From assembly GCA_002150815.3 (NCBI GenBank), contig NDFF03000001.1, positions 186,001 to 250,000 on the forward strand: a stretch of 64,000 bases of DNA, given 5' to 3'. Numbering within the stretch: position 1 is the stretch's first letter; each line of letters starts with the position of its first letter. This document shows positions 24,041 to 35,314 of the stretch, in pieces. A program made the position numbers and the translations under genes. Source of the stretch: Grammothele lineata (Eukaryota > Basidiomycota > Agaricomycetes > Polyporales > Polyporaceae). The notes under the pieces are model-generated. The model saw nothing but the letters and a program-made list of their open reading frames with translations, did no database searches and was not told where the DNA came from.

Positions 24041-24356
24041 AAGAATGTATGGTGTGGACAGTAGTTTGGTCTGTCAATAGCACGTCCGTACGAATCCGTG
24101 ACGACGGACGGCGATAGTAAGGATGGTACAAAGCGATTAGCACATAAATAGGTAACAGTAAAGCAAGCTGCGAGCGACAAAAAGACATCCGCATCGTCAC
24201 CCGTGGAAGTCCGACTCGTCCCCAAACCGACGAATACGGCATGCCGACAGCAACTGCGGCGAAGAAAGAGCGAAGAGAGTCCGGAGTTATGACGACGAGG
24301 AGGAGGATCATGACGTTGAAGGGCATGAGAGGGCGTAACAGTCACGGCGGCGCCGC
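24041..24356. other. Convergent intergenic region
   Basis: This 316-bp stretch lies between the stop codons of the GPI-type gene and the UPF0658 gene. It is 3' untranslated sequence of both. Nothing else seen. Confidence 0.4.
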
Positions 24357-26201
24357 TCACTCTATCGACACTCGCGGACCAAGGGGCGCTCCGGCGCCGT
24401 ACTCGCCCTCCTTCTTTCCACCTGCGGTGCCAGGGGCAGATGAGTACGGACGCGCGGCGGTGGTCTCTGAAAGACGTGGAACAATCACCGAATAAGCCCT
24501 GACTGTAAGCCGCGTCCATTAGCCGGTACGACTGACCGTGCAATTTGCTCTTGAGGAGGCCCTTGTCAAAGTCAGCAAAGCACCGGAGACCGACCGCAAA
24601 CGTCGCAAAGAGTAGGAGGAATGCGATGATGGCTGGTGGGGGAGTTAACACGATCATGTTTTAAAGTGACTAAAAAGTGTGGACGCACTGAAAGTTGTCA
24701 GCGTTGCTCGTACAGTCTCGTACTGTGCTTCTGAGCTCGGCTCGTAGAAACGAACGAGCTTATAGACTGTCTTCGGTCAACATCGGGCCGTGTGTCATGC
24801 AGCACAGCTGTACTCACTGACTGAGAGACAGGGAAATGATCAGACAAAAAGATTACTCTGACGGGGACGCGATGAGCACTCACAGTATGTCTCAGCCGCC
24901 AACATGAGAATAAGCGAGATGCTCATGAGCCTATAGACTTGTCGTCAATAGGTCGAACGTTTCACAGATTTACCAAAGGCATACCACTTGATTTCTCGCT
25001 GCACCGCCATTCCAGCTCCGATGAGCAATACCAACACGATCGGAATAGCTGCAACGGTCAGACCGAACTCGGCTGTGTTCTTTGCGAGCACCACGATGAG
25101 GAGCTACCATCCGAGATGTAAATACGGCTTCGTCGTTTATAGAGCAGCAGAACGACGCACCTGCATAGTGACACCAACAAACGCGAAGAAGTCGAATTTG
25201 AGGAGACAGATCATGATCTGGTAGAACTGGTACATCGCTACGCGGCAAGTTCAGTTCCACATACGCTGTGCCATGGACATTTACTCACTCTTGGCAGCGG
25301 GGTTGGCGCCGACGATATGGAAGATCGCCCAGCTGTACGCGACATCAACTTCTTTCCCAGTACTGTCGACCTCGCTACCACTCACCCGAACTCGTAATAT
25401 AGTTCCCGCACAAACCACATCATGGCTAGCCATGAGACGCCGATGACGACGGGTACTACGATGAGGAACGGAAGCGTCCTCTGCCACAGAGTGCCTGCGC
25501 CGTCCCCGCCCTAAATCGAAGCTGGGACTGAATAACTCTAGACGGCCGGACGTATGTTAAGAGGGGCGCACCACGTAGTCAGTCGTCCAATTCGCGCCTG
25601 GGTTTGTGACCAATGCGGAGTGGGTTTCATGCACTTGCAGCGAGGCCATGACAATAAGAGCGGCATGAAAGACTGTAACACGCTTTAATGCCTGAGGTGT
25701 GGAAAGCAACAAGTTGGCTACACACGCAGGATGCCGACAAGCTGGATCACATTTCGTAGGCGCAGCGCGTCGAAGGCCATGAACGATTCAAAGAGCCTTT
25801 CTGAAGGTCGGCGAAGTGCACAAGCGAATAAGGGGCAAGGTATCACTCACTCGGCCAGGATGAAGAGCGCGAGATAACACGGTATTGTCTACGTAGAGGA
25901 AATGGTGTTACGCCTTGTAACACTGCGAGACTCAAGCGAGAAGAGTAGCATACCTTATACCGCGAGGTTGTTAGATCCACGGCGGCCTCGACCTTGGAGA
26001 AAGTGATCGCGACCATGACGATGACGATAATCGCCTCTGTATAGGATATTCAGGATATTCACCTATACCACGATGGCAAGGGACTCACGGAACAGGACTG
26101 CATACTGGCATTTAGCCTTTGGCAAGTTGTAAAACAGGGAAAGGCGTACCAATGCCGTAGAACGACCGTTGGGCCGTGGTCTTGAGCGCTTCTAGGGCCA
26201 T
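24357..26201 (-). CDS. UPF0658 family Golgi membrane protein
   Basis: Multi-span membrane protein of 355 aa in 14 exons, matching the fungal family UPF0658 (Golgi membrane, biochemical role unknown). Exons on the minus strand: 26201..26150, 26097..26089, 26036..25954, 25888..25851, 25796..25724, 25691..25575, 25510..25386, 25332..25289, 25237..25161, 25103..24985, 24930..24884, 24766..24689, 24632..24537 and 24466..24357. Family motifs rejoined by splicing include FDALRLRNVIQL, YEFGWAIFHIVGANP, LLKFDFFAFVGVTMQ, GMAVQREIKW, YKLVRFYEPSSEAQY and the C-terminal RVSIE. About seven hydrophobic segments are visible. Exon 2 is 9 nt. The intron after exon 5 (25723..25692) is only 32 nt in this model, so the exact donor there is uncertain. 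Confidence 0.85.
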
Positions 26202-26757
26202 CTCGAACAAGGGACAAGGGAAGTGGCGAGAGGAGATCAGAGAGGTCAAAGAGGGGCCAGGACCGACGCCCTGAGCAAAGAAGTGGGGGCCAAGCGAAGC
26301 GAGGAGTCCGGGGTCGTTACAAGCGAAGCAGAAGGAGAGACGGGCAGAGAGAGCGAAGCAGAAATGAGGCAGAGCAAGGCAGAGACGCCTCCGCCGCCGC
26401 CGCCGGGCGGGCCACCGGCGCAGTCCAGAGTCCAGACGCCCGCCGCGCGTGTACTGCTTCGGTCACGTAACTTGCCTCACGTAAGCCTACTTCCTCCTCT
26501 CAGCCCGGTCTCCCTCGCCGGCATCCAGATTCCACAGCCCTCTTCACCGCCTCTGCCCTGGCGACCTCGGCTGGAATGGAGGGGAAAAATTCTGCGCCCG
26601 ATATTCCTAGGGTTGAGGCCGGACAACGTACTCTCTATACGACATTGATGTCAATCTACTATGGGGAATCTAGCTTGGACTTCAACTTTCCAAGCGCTCG
26701 AAATGCTTCCGCCCTACATCCGCTCGTGAGACCGGATTCTACAAACACGCTTGCACC
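26202..26757. promoter_or_regulatory. Promoter region upstream of the UPF0658 gene
   Basis: This 556-bp stretch lies between the start of the UPF0658 gene and the stop of the SET gene; both are on the minus strand. It has a purine-rich half next to the UPF0658 start and a CCGCCG microsatellite around 26390..26410. A 141-aa plus-strand frame here is low-complexity and not credible. Confidence 0.4.
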
Positions 26758-28484
26758 TCAAAACTCTATCCCCGCTAGGACGCTCGCAATAACAGCCTCA
26801 GCCACCTCGACCTCCTCCGCCCACAGAAGCTCCACATTGCCTTCCATCCATTGTCGCCATTCGAGCATGTCCGACGTATCCGGACGCGACGTGACGGACA
26901 TAGCTGTGATATTTTTGCGCCCCCGGTCGATGATCCGTTCGCATATCTGAGCCAAACTACGTCGCCATTGAACCTCGTTGGATGGGGAAATCCATTCGGA
27001 CTCGCCGCACAAAACTTTACGCCATCCGTCGATAGCGCTTTCTAGTGCCGCAGCGCTCACTCTCGGCATGTCTTCGACGACATGCAACAAACGAAGCGCT
27101 ACAATGAGGCGGTATGAGGGATGTGCCGGCGTCGGCGCACTATGGAGTGTCCAGTCACTGAAACGTTCGCCGTCAGGATCAATCGACCGATCGCATCCGT
27201 CTGACCCGCCGAGGAAGCATGATAGCTCACCCCCAATAACCTTCAGACTTCAGCGCGTCTTTGAGATGAGTTGACGACGCGCTTGTGGTAAAAAGGGCTT
27301 CTACGATCTCTTGGATGTCGACCTCTCCAAAATATAGTCCATTTTTGATATCACCGGCGGAGATGCTGTTGACGAAACCGTATTCGGAGAGCAAGAACGC
27401 ATTCGAGTGGCAACCATATTGGAGGTACAACTCTTGTCCCCGAGATATGGTGTCCTCGGAAGGTCCGCAGAAGAGAAAGGACTTCGGTGGCTTTTTAGCC
27501 ACAACACCCCATACCTCGGTGTCAATCACTGGAAATATGTGTGTTCGACCATAATTGTGATTGGCGAAGTCTAAGACAGGACATAGCGTGAAGTTGTCCG
27601 GATCAGACAAGGTCGGCCGGAGTCGGTAGAAGATGCAGCGGGTGTTGACTGGAGAGTTGCATGAGATGCTGCGAATGCGAAAGCAGAGCGGAAGAGGGAC
27701 CGTTTAGCCATGCCCAGACATAGTCCAAGATCTGTCCATGATCCTCAGCGTTCACTCCGCTCGCTTTGAGTCCCACCCTAGTGGTGGAAGCAAGGATTTC
27801 AGGAACGTCGATCTGCAAAGTGTTACGTTCACCCTTGGATCCCAGAGACCGGATCGTACCATTACGCGTGATACGCTCCGCCAATCTTCCCAGAATCGGC
27901 GATGAAGGGTTTCCAGCCTGGTGCATGTGCTTGGAGGTAGTCTGTCGAGGACGTGTCGTTCCCACGAGTCCTCGAACTGGAGGCTGCGCTTGACTTTCCA
28001 GGACAGGGGATGACTAGAGAAGTCTCGAGGTAATGTAGAGATATACGGTCCGAACCTGGTGTCGGCGGAGTCTTCTATTCCGGATGGCCTATGCAGGAAG
28101 AGATGTAGGGACACAAGCTGTACCCCTGACAGTTTTCGCCCGCGGACTTGAGGATATAGCGACGCCGCAGTGTTTGGGTTCAATAGAGCGGTGGAAGGCA
28201 CTTTGAACAACGGGGTTGCAGGCTGGCTCCAAGTCAACACGTCGTTCAGAGTATCTCGTGAAATGAACTCGGGCGTACCGGGCAGTCCCTGGATGCGAAC
28301 AGACCGCGGCCCGCGCCTGCGAAACATACGGGGTTGGCGTTACGACTTGGAACCACCACGCTTGCGGCGTACCTGGTACCTCCCTGACCTCGACGTGAAA
28401 TGCGCCTTCTGAGATGTCCATGCCATGCTTCCTGTTGAGCCATCGGAGGAGGCGCTCCCAGCGCTGTCTGTCGGGGTCGTCCAT
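26758..28484 (-). CDS. SET-domain protein lysine methyltransferase
   Basis: Protein of 480 aa of the SETD/Rubisco-LSMT-like type, which methylates lysine in non-histone (often ribosomal) proteins. Exons on the minus strand are 28484..28373, 28316..28279, 28222..27860, 27812..27701, 27648..27231 and 27157..26758. The split SET domain starts with GAGRGLFASRDCP and continues through LPRDFSSHPLSW. Its cofactor and substrate signature is VNTRCIFY, LCPVLDFANHN and YLQYGCHSNAFLLSEYGFV. The C-terminal helical part resembles the substrate-binding domain of this family (GDWTLHSAPTPAHPSYRL). The substrate cannot be read from the sequence. It is divergent from the dehydrogenase gene. Confidence 0.88.
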
Positions 28485-28957
28485 GGGATCAAAGGCGCGT
28501 GCCGTTTAGGCCCCTCCCGGCTCCCGCGTGCTCTTGGTGCTCTTGAACGCGGACGACGACTTGCCCACTCCCACCGATGCGCGGTGGACGCTGCCGCCGA
28601 TAAGTAGGCCCCGCGCGTCCGAGAAAGCGCGTCCCACAGCCCTGTGGCAGGTGACCCGCGCGGCAGGGAGAGTCAAGGAGAGCAAGAGAAGATGGCCACG
28701 ACGGTGAGAGTGCACACCAGCCCCGCGCGCAATCGATGACCGATAGCAGCTCGCGATTACAGCGTCTACAGTTGGGCCGCCTCCGCCGGCTCCCCGTTCC
28801 GACCCAGAGAGTGTCCGCGGGTGGCGGGCCCCGTGCGCACGCCATACCCACTCATCCGTTGGCGATACGCAACCAGACGACCGCAGCGTTTTCTCGGTGT
28901 GCATCGCGAACCTCCAGCTACCACGAGACAAACCCAGTTCGCCTTCAGCGTCGCGAC
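28485..28957. promoter_or_regulatory. Divergent promoter region, SET protein / dehydrogenase
   Basis: This 473-bp, GC-rich stretch lies between two divergent start codons. No TATA box or conserved ORF was recognised. Confidence 0.4.
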
Positions 28958-30142
28958 ATGTCTGTATTCAACGCCTCCCGCCTCATCGGCAAAACCGTGC
29001 TTATCACCGGCGCGAGCGCGGGCATTGGCGCGGTATGTCCAGCTTTCTCTGCCCAGACCTAAGTCCGGCACTGATCCCGCTGTTGATTTTTACAGGCCAC
29101 TGCTGTCCTCTTCGCGAAGGTACGAGGATCCGCACGAGCTTTCTACGTCGTACCGTGCCGCGGACTAACTGCATGCGCGCGCATACATAGGGTGGCTCAA
29201 ACCTCATTCTCGCCGCGCGCCGCGTCGATGCGCTCAAGACCGTAGCGGAGGCGTGCGCGGCCGCGCACAAGGAGTCTGGCCTAAAGGAGGGTGGCAAGTT
29301 CGTCACCCTTCCGCTCGACGTCTCGGACAAGAAGCAGATTGCCTCTTTCCTCGACAATGTCCCCGCCGAGCTCCGTGCCATCGACGTTCTTGGTGCGTAG
29401 TCCATCTCGTCGCTGGTATTATGCGCATCGTTCATGAGGCCGACGGCCGTTATCGTGGGCAGTGAACAACGCGGGCTTCGTCTTGGGTGTCGAGAAGGTC
29501 GGCGAGATCTCGGAAGCTGACATGGAGTCGATGTTCGCGGTCAACGTCTTTGGCCTCATCTCTATGACCCAGCTTCTCATCAAGGGTACGTAGTACCAAC
29601 ATCCACTGCGTGTGACCCTCAGGATTTACACTTCTATCAAGATTTCAAGGCACGCAAGACCGGGCACATCATTAACATCGGCTCGATTGCGGGCCGTGAA
29701 CCATACCAGGGCGGAGCCATCTACTGTGCCACTAAGCATGCTGTCCGCTCGTTCACCGGCTCCCTGCTTCGCGAGGTTGTTGATACCCCTATTCGCGTAA
29801 CCGAGATCCAACCTGGTACGTGGGCCGACTTCCAAATTGTCGTCGTTGGTTTTTAATGGTGTTTTGCCAGGCATGGTCGAGACGGAGTTCTCTGTCGTCC
29901 GTTACAGGGGCGACAAGTCGGCGGCTGACAAGGTGTACGAGGGCCTGCAACCTCGTGAGTCATTTGACATCCATCTCGTTGCGAGGTTCTGACTTCCGTT
30001 GTTTCCAGTGGTCGCCGAAGACATTGCTGAGGAAATCGTCTGGGCGGCCTCTCGCCCGCCGCACGTGAACATTGCCGAAATCTTCGTTCTCCCCGTGAAC
30101 CAGGCCGCTGCCACCCTCAACTACAGGGTGCCTAAGCAGTGA
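28958..30142 (+). CDS. NADP-dependent short-chain dehydrogenase (YMR226C-like)
   Basis: Classical SDR of 271 aa in seven exons: 28958..29032, 29096..29119, 29191..29392, 29463..29585, 29642..29815, 29871..29954 and 30009..30142. The Rossmann-fold cofactor motif TGASAGIG is at about residues 17-24, followed by the NNAG motif and the catalytic triad Ser (GSIAG), Tyr and Lys (YCATK). The arginines in LAARRVD suit NADP. The overall pattern ([34 protein letters not shown]) matches yeast YMR226C and bacterial YdfG, which oxidise serine, allo-threonine and 3-hydroxy acids. The second exon is only 24 nt. The enzyme is most likely cytosolic. The exact substrate is an inference from the family. Confidence 0.92.
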
Positions 30143-30409
30143 GTGTGTAGAGTCGTGGATGGAAATAGATGAAGATGTAGCTGTACCATATGCAGCGTTA
30201 GCCGCGCAGCAAATTTATCACATACTTTGTGAAATCATGGTCCCGGAGGGCCACCGTAGCCAACGGTGCGACGAGACAACGAAAGAAATGTGCATAGCAA
30301 TGAGCGACATGTAAAACAAGGATATCACATGGTGAGATGCGTGGATATATCATTACTTTGGAGTCCTACTTCTTCTGTACAGTATATCACCCTTCGTGCA
30401 CGCCCGCCT

Positions 30410-33400
30410 TCACGACTTCGCCTTCTTGTTCCTCCCCCGTGAGCTCTTGGGTGGTGGCGGCGGTGCGGGTGTTGCGACCTGGGGCACGTCGTCGTCGTCG
30501 AATACGAACTTTTTCACGACAATGTGCTCCTTGACGAGCCCGCCTACGGGCAGCTCCGCGTTGAGAACGTTGCCCAGCGTGTCCAGTCGCAAGGCCTGTC
30601 GTAGCAGATCTGTCAATATACACATCACTCGACCCATTGAGGTACACACCTTTGCAGCGGGGGTCAAGCACCCCTTCGATGACGGCACCGCCTTCACGTT
30701 CCAGCGCGGCTGTGGCGGGGCGTCGTCCAAAAACACCGTCGTTTGTAGACCTCTGTCCCACTTGACACGCTTCTCGGCTGGCGCGCCCTCCGATGCACCT
30801 TCTTCGCCGTCGACTACCCCGTCTCCTCCATCGAACCTCCCCCGTTTGGCTGGCCGTTCCGGTCGCGGCGGCGTCTCGTACTCCTCCTCGTCTCCCGGCC
30901 CGCGTCGGTGGCGCAGCGGCACGCCATCCCCATCGCGCTCGACGCTTACGAAGCTCGTGTCCGCATCTGCTTCCCCTTCCTCTCCCTCTCCCTGCCCCTC
31001 TTCCTCCGCGCCTGGTTTATCTCCCATCTTCGCCCCTGAGTCTTCCCCTTCCCCAGCGCCAACGTCCGCTTCGCTCGCGTCGCTCCCAGACGCGCGGCGC
31101 GCCCTGCGCTCCGCGCGCGCCAGCCGCTCCTCCTTCTGGCGCTCGAGCGTGTTGCGTACGCGGCTCGTCGGACTGTCCGGACGTGCGCCCTCGCGCCGCA
31201 CGACGGCCGTCTCGATCGTCGCGACCTGTACCTGGTTCTTGAGCGTGTTCGCCGAGGTGAGCGTCTTGAGCGCCAACGCGCTCATACCTGCGAACGCTCC
31301 TCCCTCGGACGGCAGCGGCCCGCGCCGGCGGCGCGTACCCGTGCCCGTACCCGAAACAGGAGGCGCGACGGTGCCGAAGACGTCGGTGGTGGACGCTGGG
31401 GCTGTGCTGCGCTTGGAGCGGGTGGAACGGCGGTGAGGTTGATTAAGGGAAGAAGGGAGTTCCAGAGAAGGCCCCGGTGCAAGCGCGGGGTCGGGCGGCG
31501 CGGGCTCCGAAGCCGACCCAGTATGTGTGGGAGGCTGAGCGTGAAGGGCTGGCGCGGATTCAGCGGGCGTGTTGGACGTGCTGGGCTCGCTGCCCGGCCG
31601 TGGGGGATCCGGATGAAGTTCGGGCGCCGCGATCGCAGGTACAGGCTCCGGGCTGGCCACCTTCGGCTGGGATTCCTCTTCCTTGGAGTTGCTGGGGGCC
31701 GCGGGGACGGGCTGGGGCTCCTGTTGAGGCCGCTTCCAGCCGAGTGTCGAACGCGCCCTAATAGGTCCTATAGGTTTCGGCGGGGAAGCAGGTGTCACGA
31801 GAGCAGCTTGCGGTAGTGGATGCCCTGCTGCCGCTTCAGCCGCGGGAGTCCTGGCTTTGTTAAACATGCCTGGCACGACCTTGCGCATGACCATGACGGG
31901 CGGTGGCGCAGAAGGCTTCGTGCCTAGCGTCTCGGGCTCTCGTTTGCGCTTGAGTGACGAGCCAGCGGCGGCATCGGAGACCGACGAAGAGGAGGAAGTT
32001 CGGTTAACCGCGCGCCCGATTTTGGGAGGTGCGGCCGCATTCGATGGACCGCTGCCCTCATCTGAGCTGCTACTGCTAGAAGATCCTACCGGCACAATTC
32101 GAAGGGCCTGCTCATCGTGAAGTGCTGTCAGCATTTACGGAAGCGTGAATACCAGCGGCTGGCGGACGACCGACCTTCTTGGGCGCTGGTTTTGAAGGCG
32201 TCGGAAGCTTGCTAGATGCAACAGGCGCCTTAGAACGCGCATATGGTTTCGTACCAATCCTAGGAATTTTACTACCGGAGCCCGCGGAAGGTTGACGCAG
32301 ACTGGACGATTGCTTCGCCGGACTGGACGATAGTTCTGGACGAACCGCAGACAATCCTGATTCTTCGGCTTCTGGGATAGCCGCGGGCAGTCGCTGCGAT
32401 TGTACGAGAGGATACGGTAGCACTGTCCGGGGTTTCAGAGCACTCGGCGGCACACCGTCTGAAGAAGCTGGTTTAGACAGCAATGGCTTGCGCCCCTGTA
32501 TGGGTCGAAAGACAGGTTCCACAGATGTGCCGCGTTCCCGCTTACCAAAAGTCGGGCGTGACTCAACCGATCCGCTCCTCCCAGTCTCCCTAGGAGGAAG
32601 TGAAGACGCTCGAACAGGAGACCGCAAGATGGCCTTGCCCTTGACTCTGTCTTTGCTTGGAGAGTGTGGGGGGATTGGGGCCGCGTCGCTCATGGGCACC
32701 CGCTTCGCTGGACTCCGGCGGGGGTCGTCGAGCGCGAGCCTGCCGAGGGGCGGTGGGCCTGAGGTGCTTGGCTGTCGGATGTCGCTGAATAAGGCGGGCA
32801 GTTTCGCGGGCGAATACGTGCCCTCCGTGATAGCTTGGGAGATGGGCACGCGACGTGCAGGAGAGCGAGAGCCCTCGGGTAGTTTAGGCGGAGAGAAAGG
32901 TCGAAGAGGACTCTTGGGCCGAGGGCCGTCAGCCCCGTCAGGAAGACCGACTTTCGGGAAGATGAAGGAAACTGCATGGGGTGGGGGTGTAGCGGCTGGG
33001 GCAGCTATCGGTACAAAAGGAAGGGGACTGGCCGCATCTGTGAAGAGAGGTTGTGGTGTTGAGGACCCACTGGTCGTAGCCTCCCCTGCGGCCTTTGGAG
33101 GTAGCAACTGGGTAAGAGCTGCGGCCGACATAGGAGAAAGAGAGCCGAGTTCTCGATGAAGCTGAACGATCTGAGGTGCCTTTCTCGATGGAGCCGCTGG
33201 CTGCGTGCTATTCCCTTCACTTTGTCTTTCTGATACTTGCCCAGTTTTCAGCTTCCGCTTACGAGACGGCTGTCGTTGTGCCTCCATCGATTGAGGGGAA
33301 GAGTCATCTGTGACCGACGAGTCCCTCTCCGGGGTTAGGTTGACGACCGTCTGGGGGAGCGAGCTGCGACTCTTTCGAGGACGGCTAGACCGTCGAAGAG

Positions 33401-34434
33401 GGGGTGTTTGATCAGCTTCCTGCTGAACGGGGCTGTCCGTTGGAGGCTCCGCGTGCCGTTCGTTTGCCCGAATACCGGCTTCGTCAGATGGGGGGACGAT
33501 GACTGGCCTTTCCTCTTCCGCGATTATCACTTCAGCTACTGCGGAATCAGGTGGCCCGGACCCAGCGGCGGCGCCGTTAGCATTTGCCGACTGAGCTGAG
33601 GGTACGGGTGGTTGGAGTATCTGGTGCTGGGACCCGGGGCCGTCGCTTGTGGGAACATTCGGCGACATTGAGAGGAGGTCGTCTATGGATGCTTGTGGAA
33701 GATGTACTGTAGTGGTAGCTTGGGAGTAGGAAGACGCACGCGACGGTTCAGGAATGTCATGAACGCGGCTGGAGACGGGAGTGTCGAAGCTGATGAGATC
33801 AGGTAGCGAGTTTCTATCCTGGCTGGGTCGGAGGGGGACAGGTGTAGATGCCCGCGGAGTCGAAGGGCACGAGTCTTCCGGAGGTTCCATGAAGTCATCC
33901 ACAGGGATGAGCGAAGACACCGAAGACCGCGGCGCTATCACTGCGGGGCTCGAGCTACCCGTAATATCAATGAGAGTACCTTCTCTGGAATCCGGTAGGG
34001 ATTGTGGAGGCATCGGGGGTGGACTGGGTGGCGGCGAAGGGTTGCTACACGCACTCAAGACTCTGCTGGCGAGAATGACAGACGGTTCTGCACAAAGGTG
34101 ATTCATGCTCGTTACAGGTGGCGTGCAGACGGGACGTACCGTCCGCATCTAAGTCTTCGGGAGTGCCTTCTCTGGTGTCGAAGGGTTCAGCAGTGTCCTC
34201 TTCCGGGAATAGTGGAAGAGGAACCATGGTGGTTGAAAGTCTTGCGGACCGTCTGACCGGAGTCTGAAAGCGCGGGACTCCTGAGGGTGCAGCATATTTC
34301 TTTTCTGGAGATTGGATGGGTCCGAAGAAGATGCGTTCGTCTGCCGCAGCAGTATCACTGGCTTGAGAGGGCGATGAGGGCGGGGAGTAAAGGCGAGCGG
34401 GTGCAGGGGCCTCTAGAGCCACATCACTTGACAT
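30410..34434 (-). CDS. Large Ser/Pro-rich protein of unknown function
   Basis: Unrecognised protein of 1301 aa. Exons on the minus strand are 34434..34140, 34087..32175 and 32107..30410. The lengths add to a multiple of three and the intron donors are GTACGT and GTCGGT. Most of the sequence is low-complexity Ser/Pro/Ala/Arg/Glu, suggesting disorder. Better ordered pieces are at both ends: an N-terminal FFGPIQSPEKK segment, and a C-terminal block with RVKWDRGLQTTVFLDD, SSKGCLTPAAK, LDTLGNVLNAELPVGGL and IVVKKFVFDDD. Basic clusters (KRKREPE, GRNKKAKS) suggest nuclear location. SP and TP sites abound, fitting control by proline-directed kinases, perhaps in the cell cycle. The frame extends upstream to an ATG at 34497, so the start is uncertain. 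Confidence 0.7.
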
Positions 34435-35314
34435 TCTGCCTGAGAATGCGCAGAATGATCGGTGTGGCTTGTCGGGAGGGATGTGTCGCGCAGTCAAGAG
34501 CGGGGAGATGGCGGAGTGAACGGCAAACGGAACAGAAGGTGGAGGTGCTGGAGAGAACGTTGAAGTCGCGTTTGTTCCACGTGATCGAGGGCAGCGCCAA
34601 AGTCACGCGTGACATCATCACCGGTTGGCGCGGCAGGCCGTTGTGGGCCCGTGGTGCCAGTGCTAGACATTCAGGTAAATCATGTCATTGATGAGGACTG
34701 CGAGGCCGCGGATGATGTGAGGAAAACCGATAACGAGTGGACAAGCTAGAGCTCAAGCCGACGAAAGCATCCCAGACGAGAGGGGATGTGACAGGCACGA
34801 GCACGTCCGGTCACAGCGTCGTCATCGAGAGCGCAGGAAACAGCCGAGGGGCCAAGGCCGTACAGGGTGCTATTACGGCGGTGATGGAATTTAATCGCAA
34901 TCGGGGAGCTAGCATCGGGCGAGCGCGGCGGCGAAGATCCCTCGCGCGTGCGGAAGAGAGAAAGACGGAGACGCGGGCAGGGAGGAGGAGGCTCGGAGGC
35001 TGAAGCTAGAGTGGCCGGGGGCGCGGTGGGGAACGAGGCTGGCTTGTGGGGAATGGGGGGAGGAGGAGTCCATTGGCGGGGAGGAGCCAATGGGCGGGCG
35101 ATTGGCGATCAGACATGGCCAAAGTCGCTGTCACTGACGAGCCTCCAAACGCTGGCGATCGGACCGCGCTTAAAATAAAGAGTGCAGGCGGATGTTGTGG
35201 AAAGCGCGCTAGACCCGATCCCGACTCCGGCTCTTCCTCCTCGCTCGCAACTTGTGTTTCCCCGTCCTCCTCATCGCACGTCCTAGGCCTCCCGTCCCCG
35301 GCACCCTCCCCGCC
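34435..35314. other. Divergent intergenic region with CCAAT cluster
   Basis: This 880-bp stretch lies between the start of the 1301-aa protein and the start of the transcription factor. It contains a cluster of three CCAAT boxes (see separate entry). No credible ORF was seen. Confidence 0.45.
35072..35105 (+). promoter_or_regulatory. Cluster of three CCAAT boxes
   Basis: ATTGG at 35072..35076, CCAAT at 35087..35091 and ATTGG at 35101..35105 lie 10 bp apart edge to edge, about 210 bp before the ATG of the transcription factor. CCAAT boxes bind the HAP/NF-Y complex in fungi. The spacing suggests a real promoter element, which is an inference. Confidence 0.45.

Noticed and set aside
26223..26648. 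141-aa plus-strand frame
   Set aside because: Low-complexity purine/CCG sequence in the promoter region of the UPF0658 gene, with no domain and no splice partners.
30610..30660. Possible 36-nt in-frame intron near the 3' end of the 1301-aa gene
   Set aside because: Shorter than typical introns here, and the frame is open through it. Left as coding.
30396..31436. 346-aa plus-strand frame
   Set aside because: Shadow of the GC-rich third exon of the 1301-aa gene on the opposite strand; composition is Ser/Arg/Pro noise.
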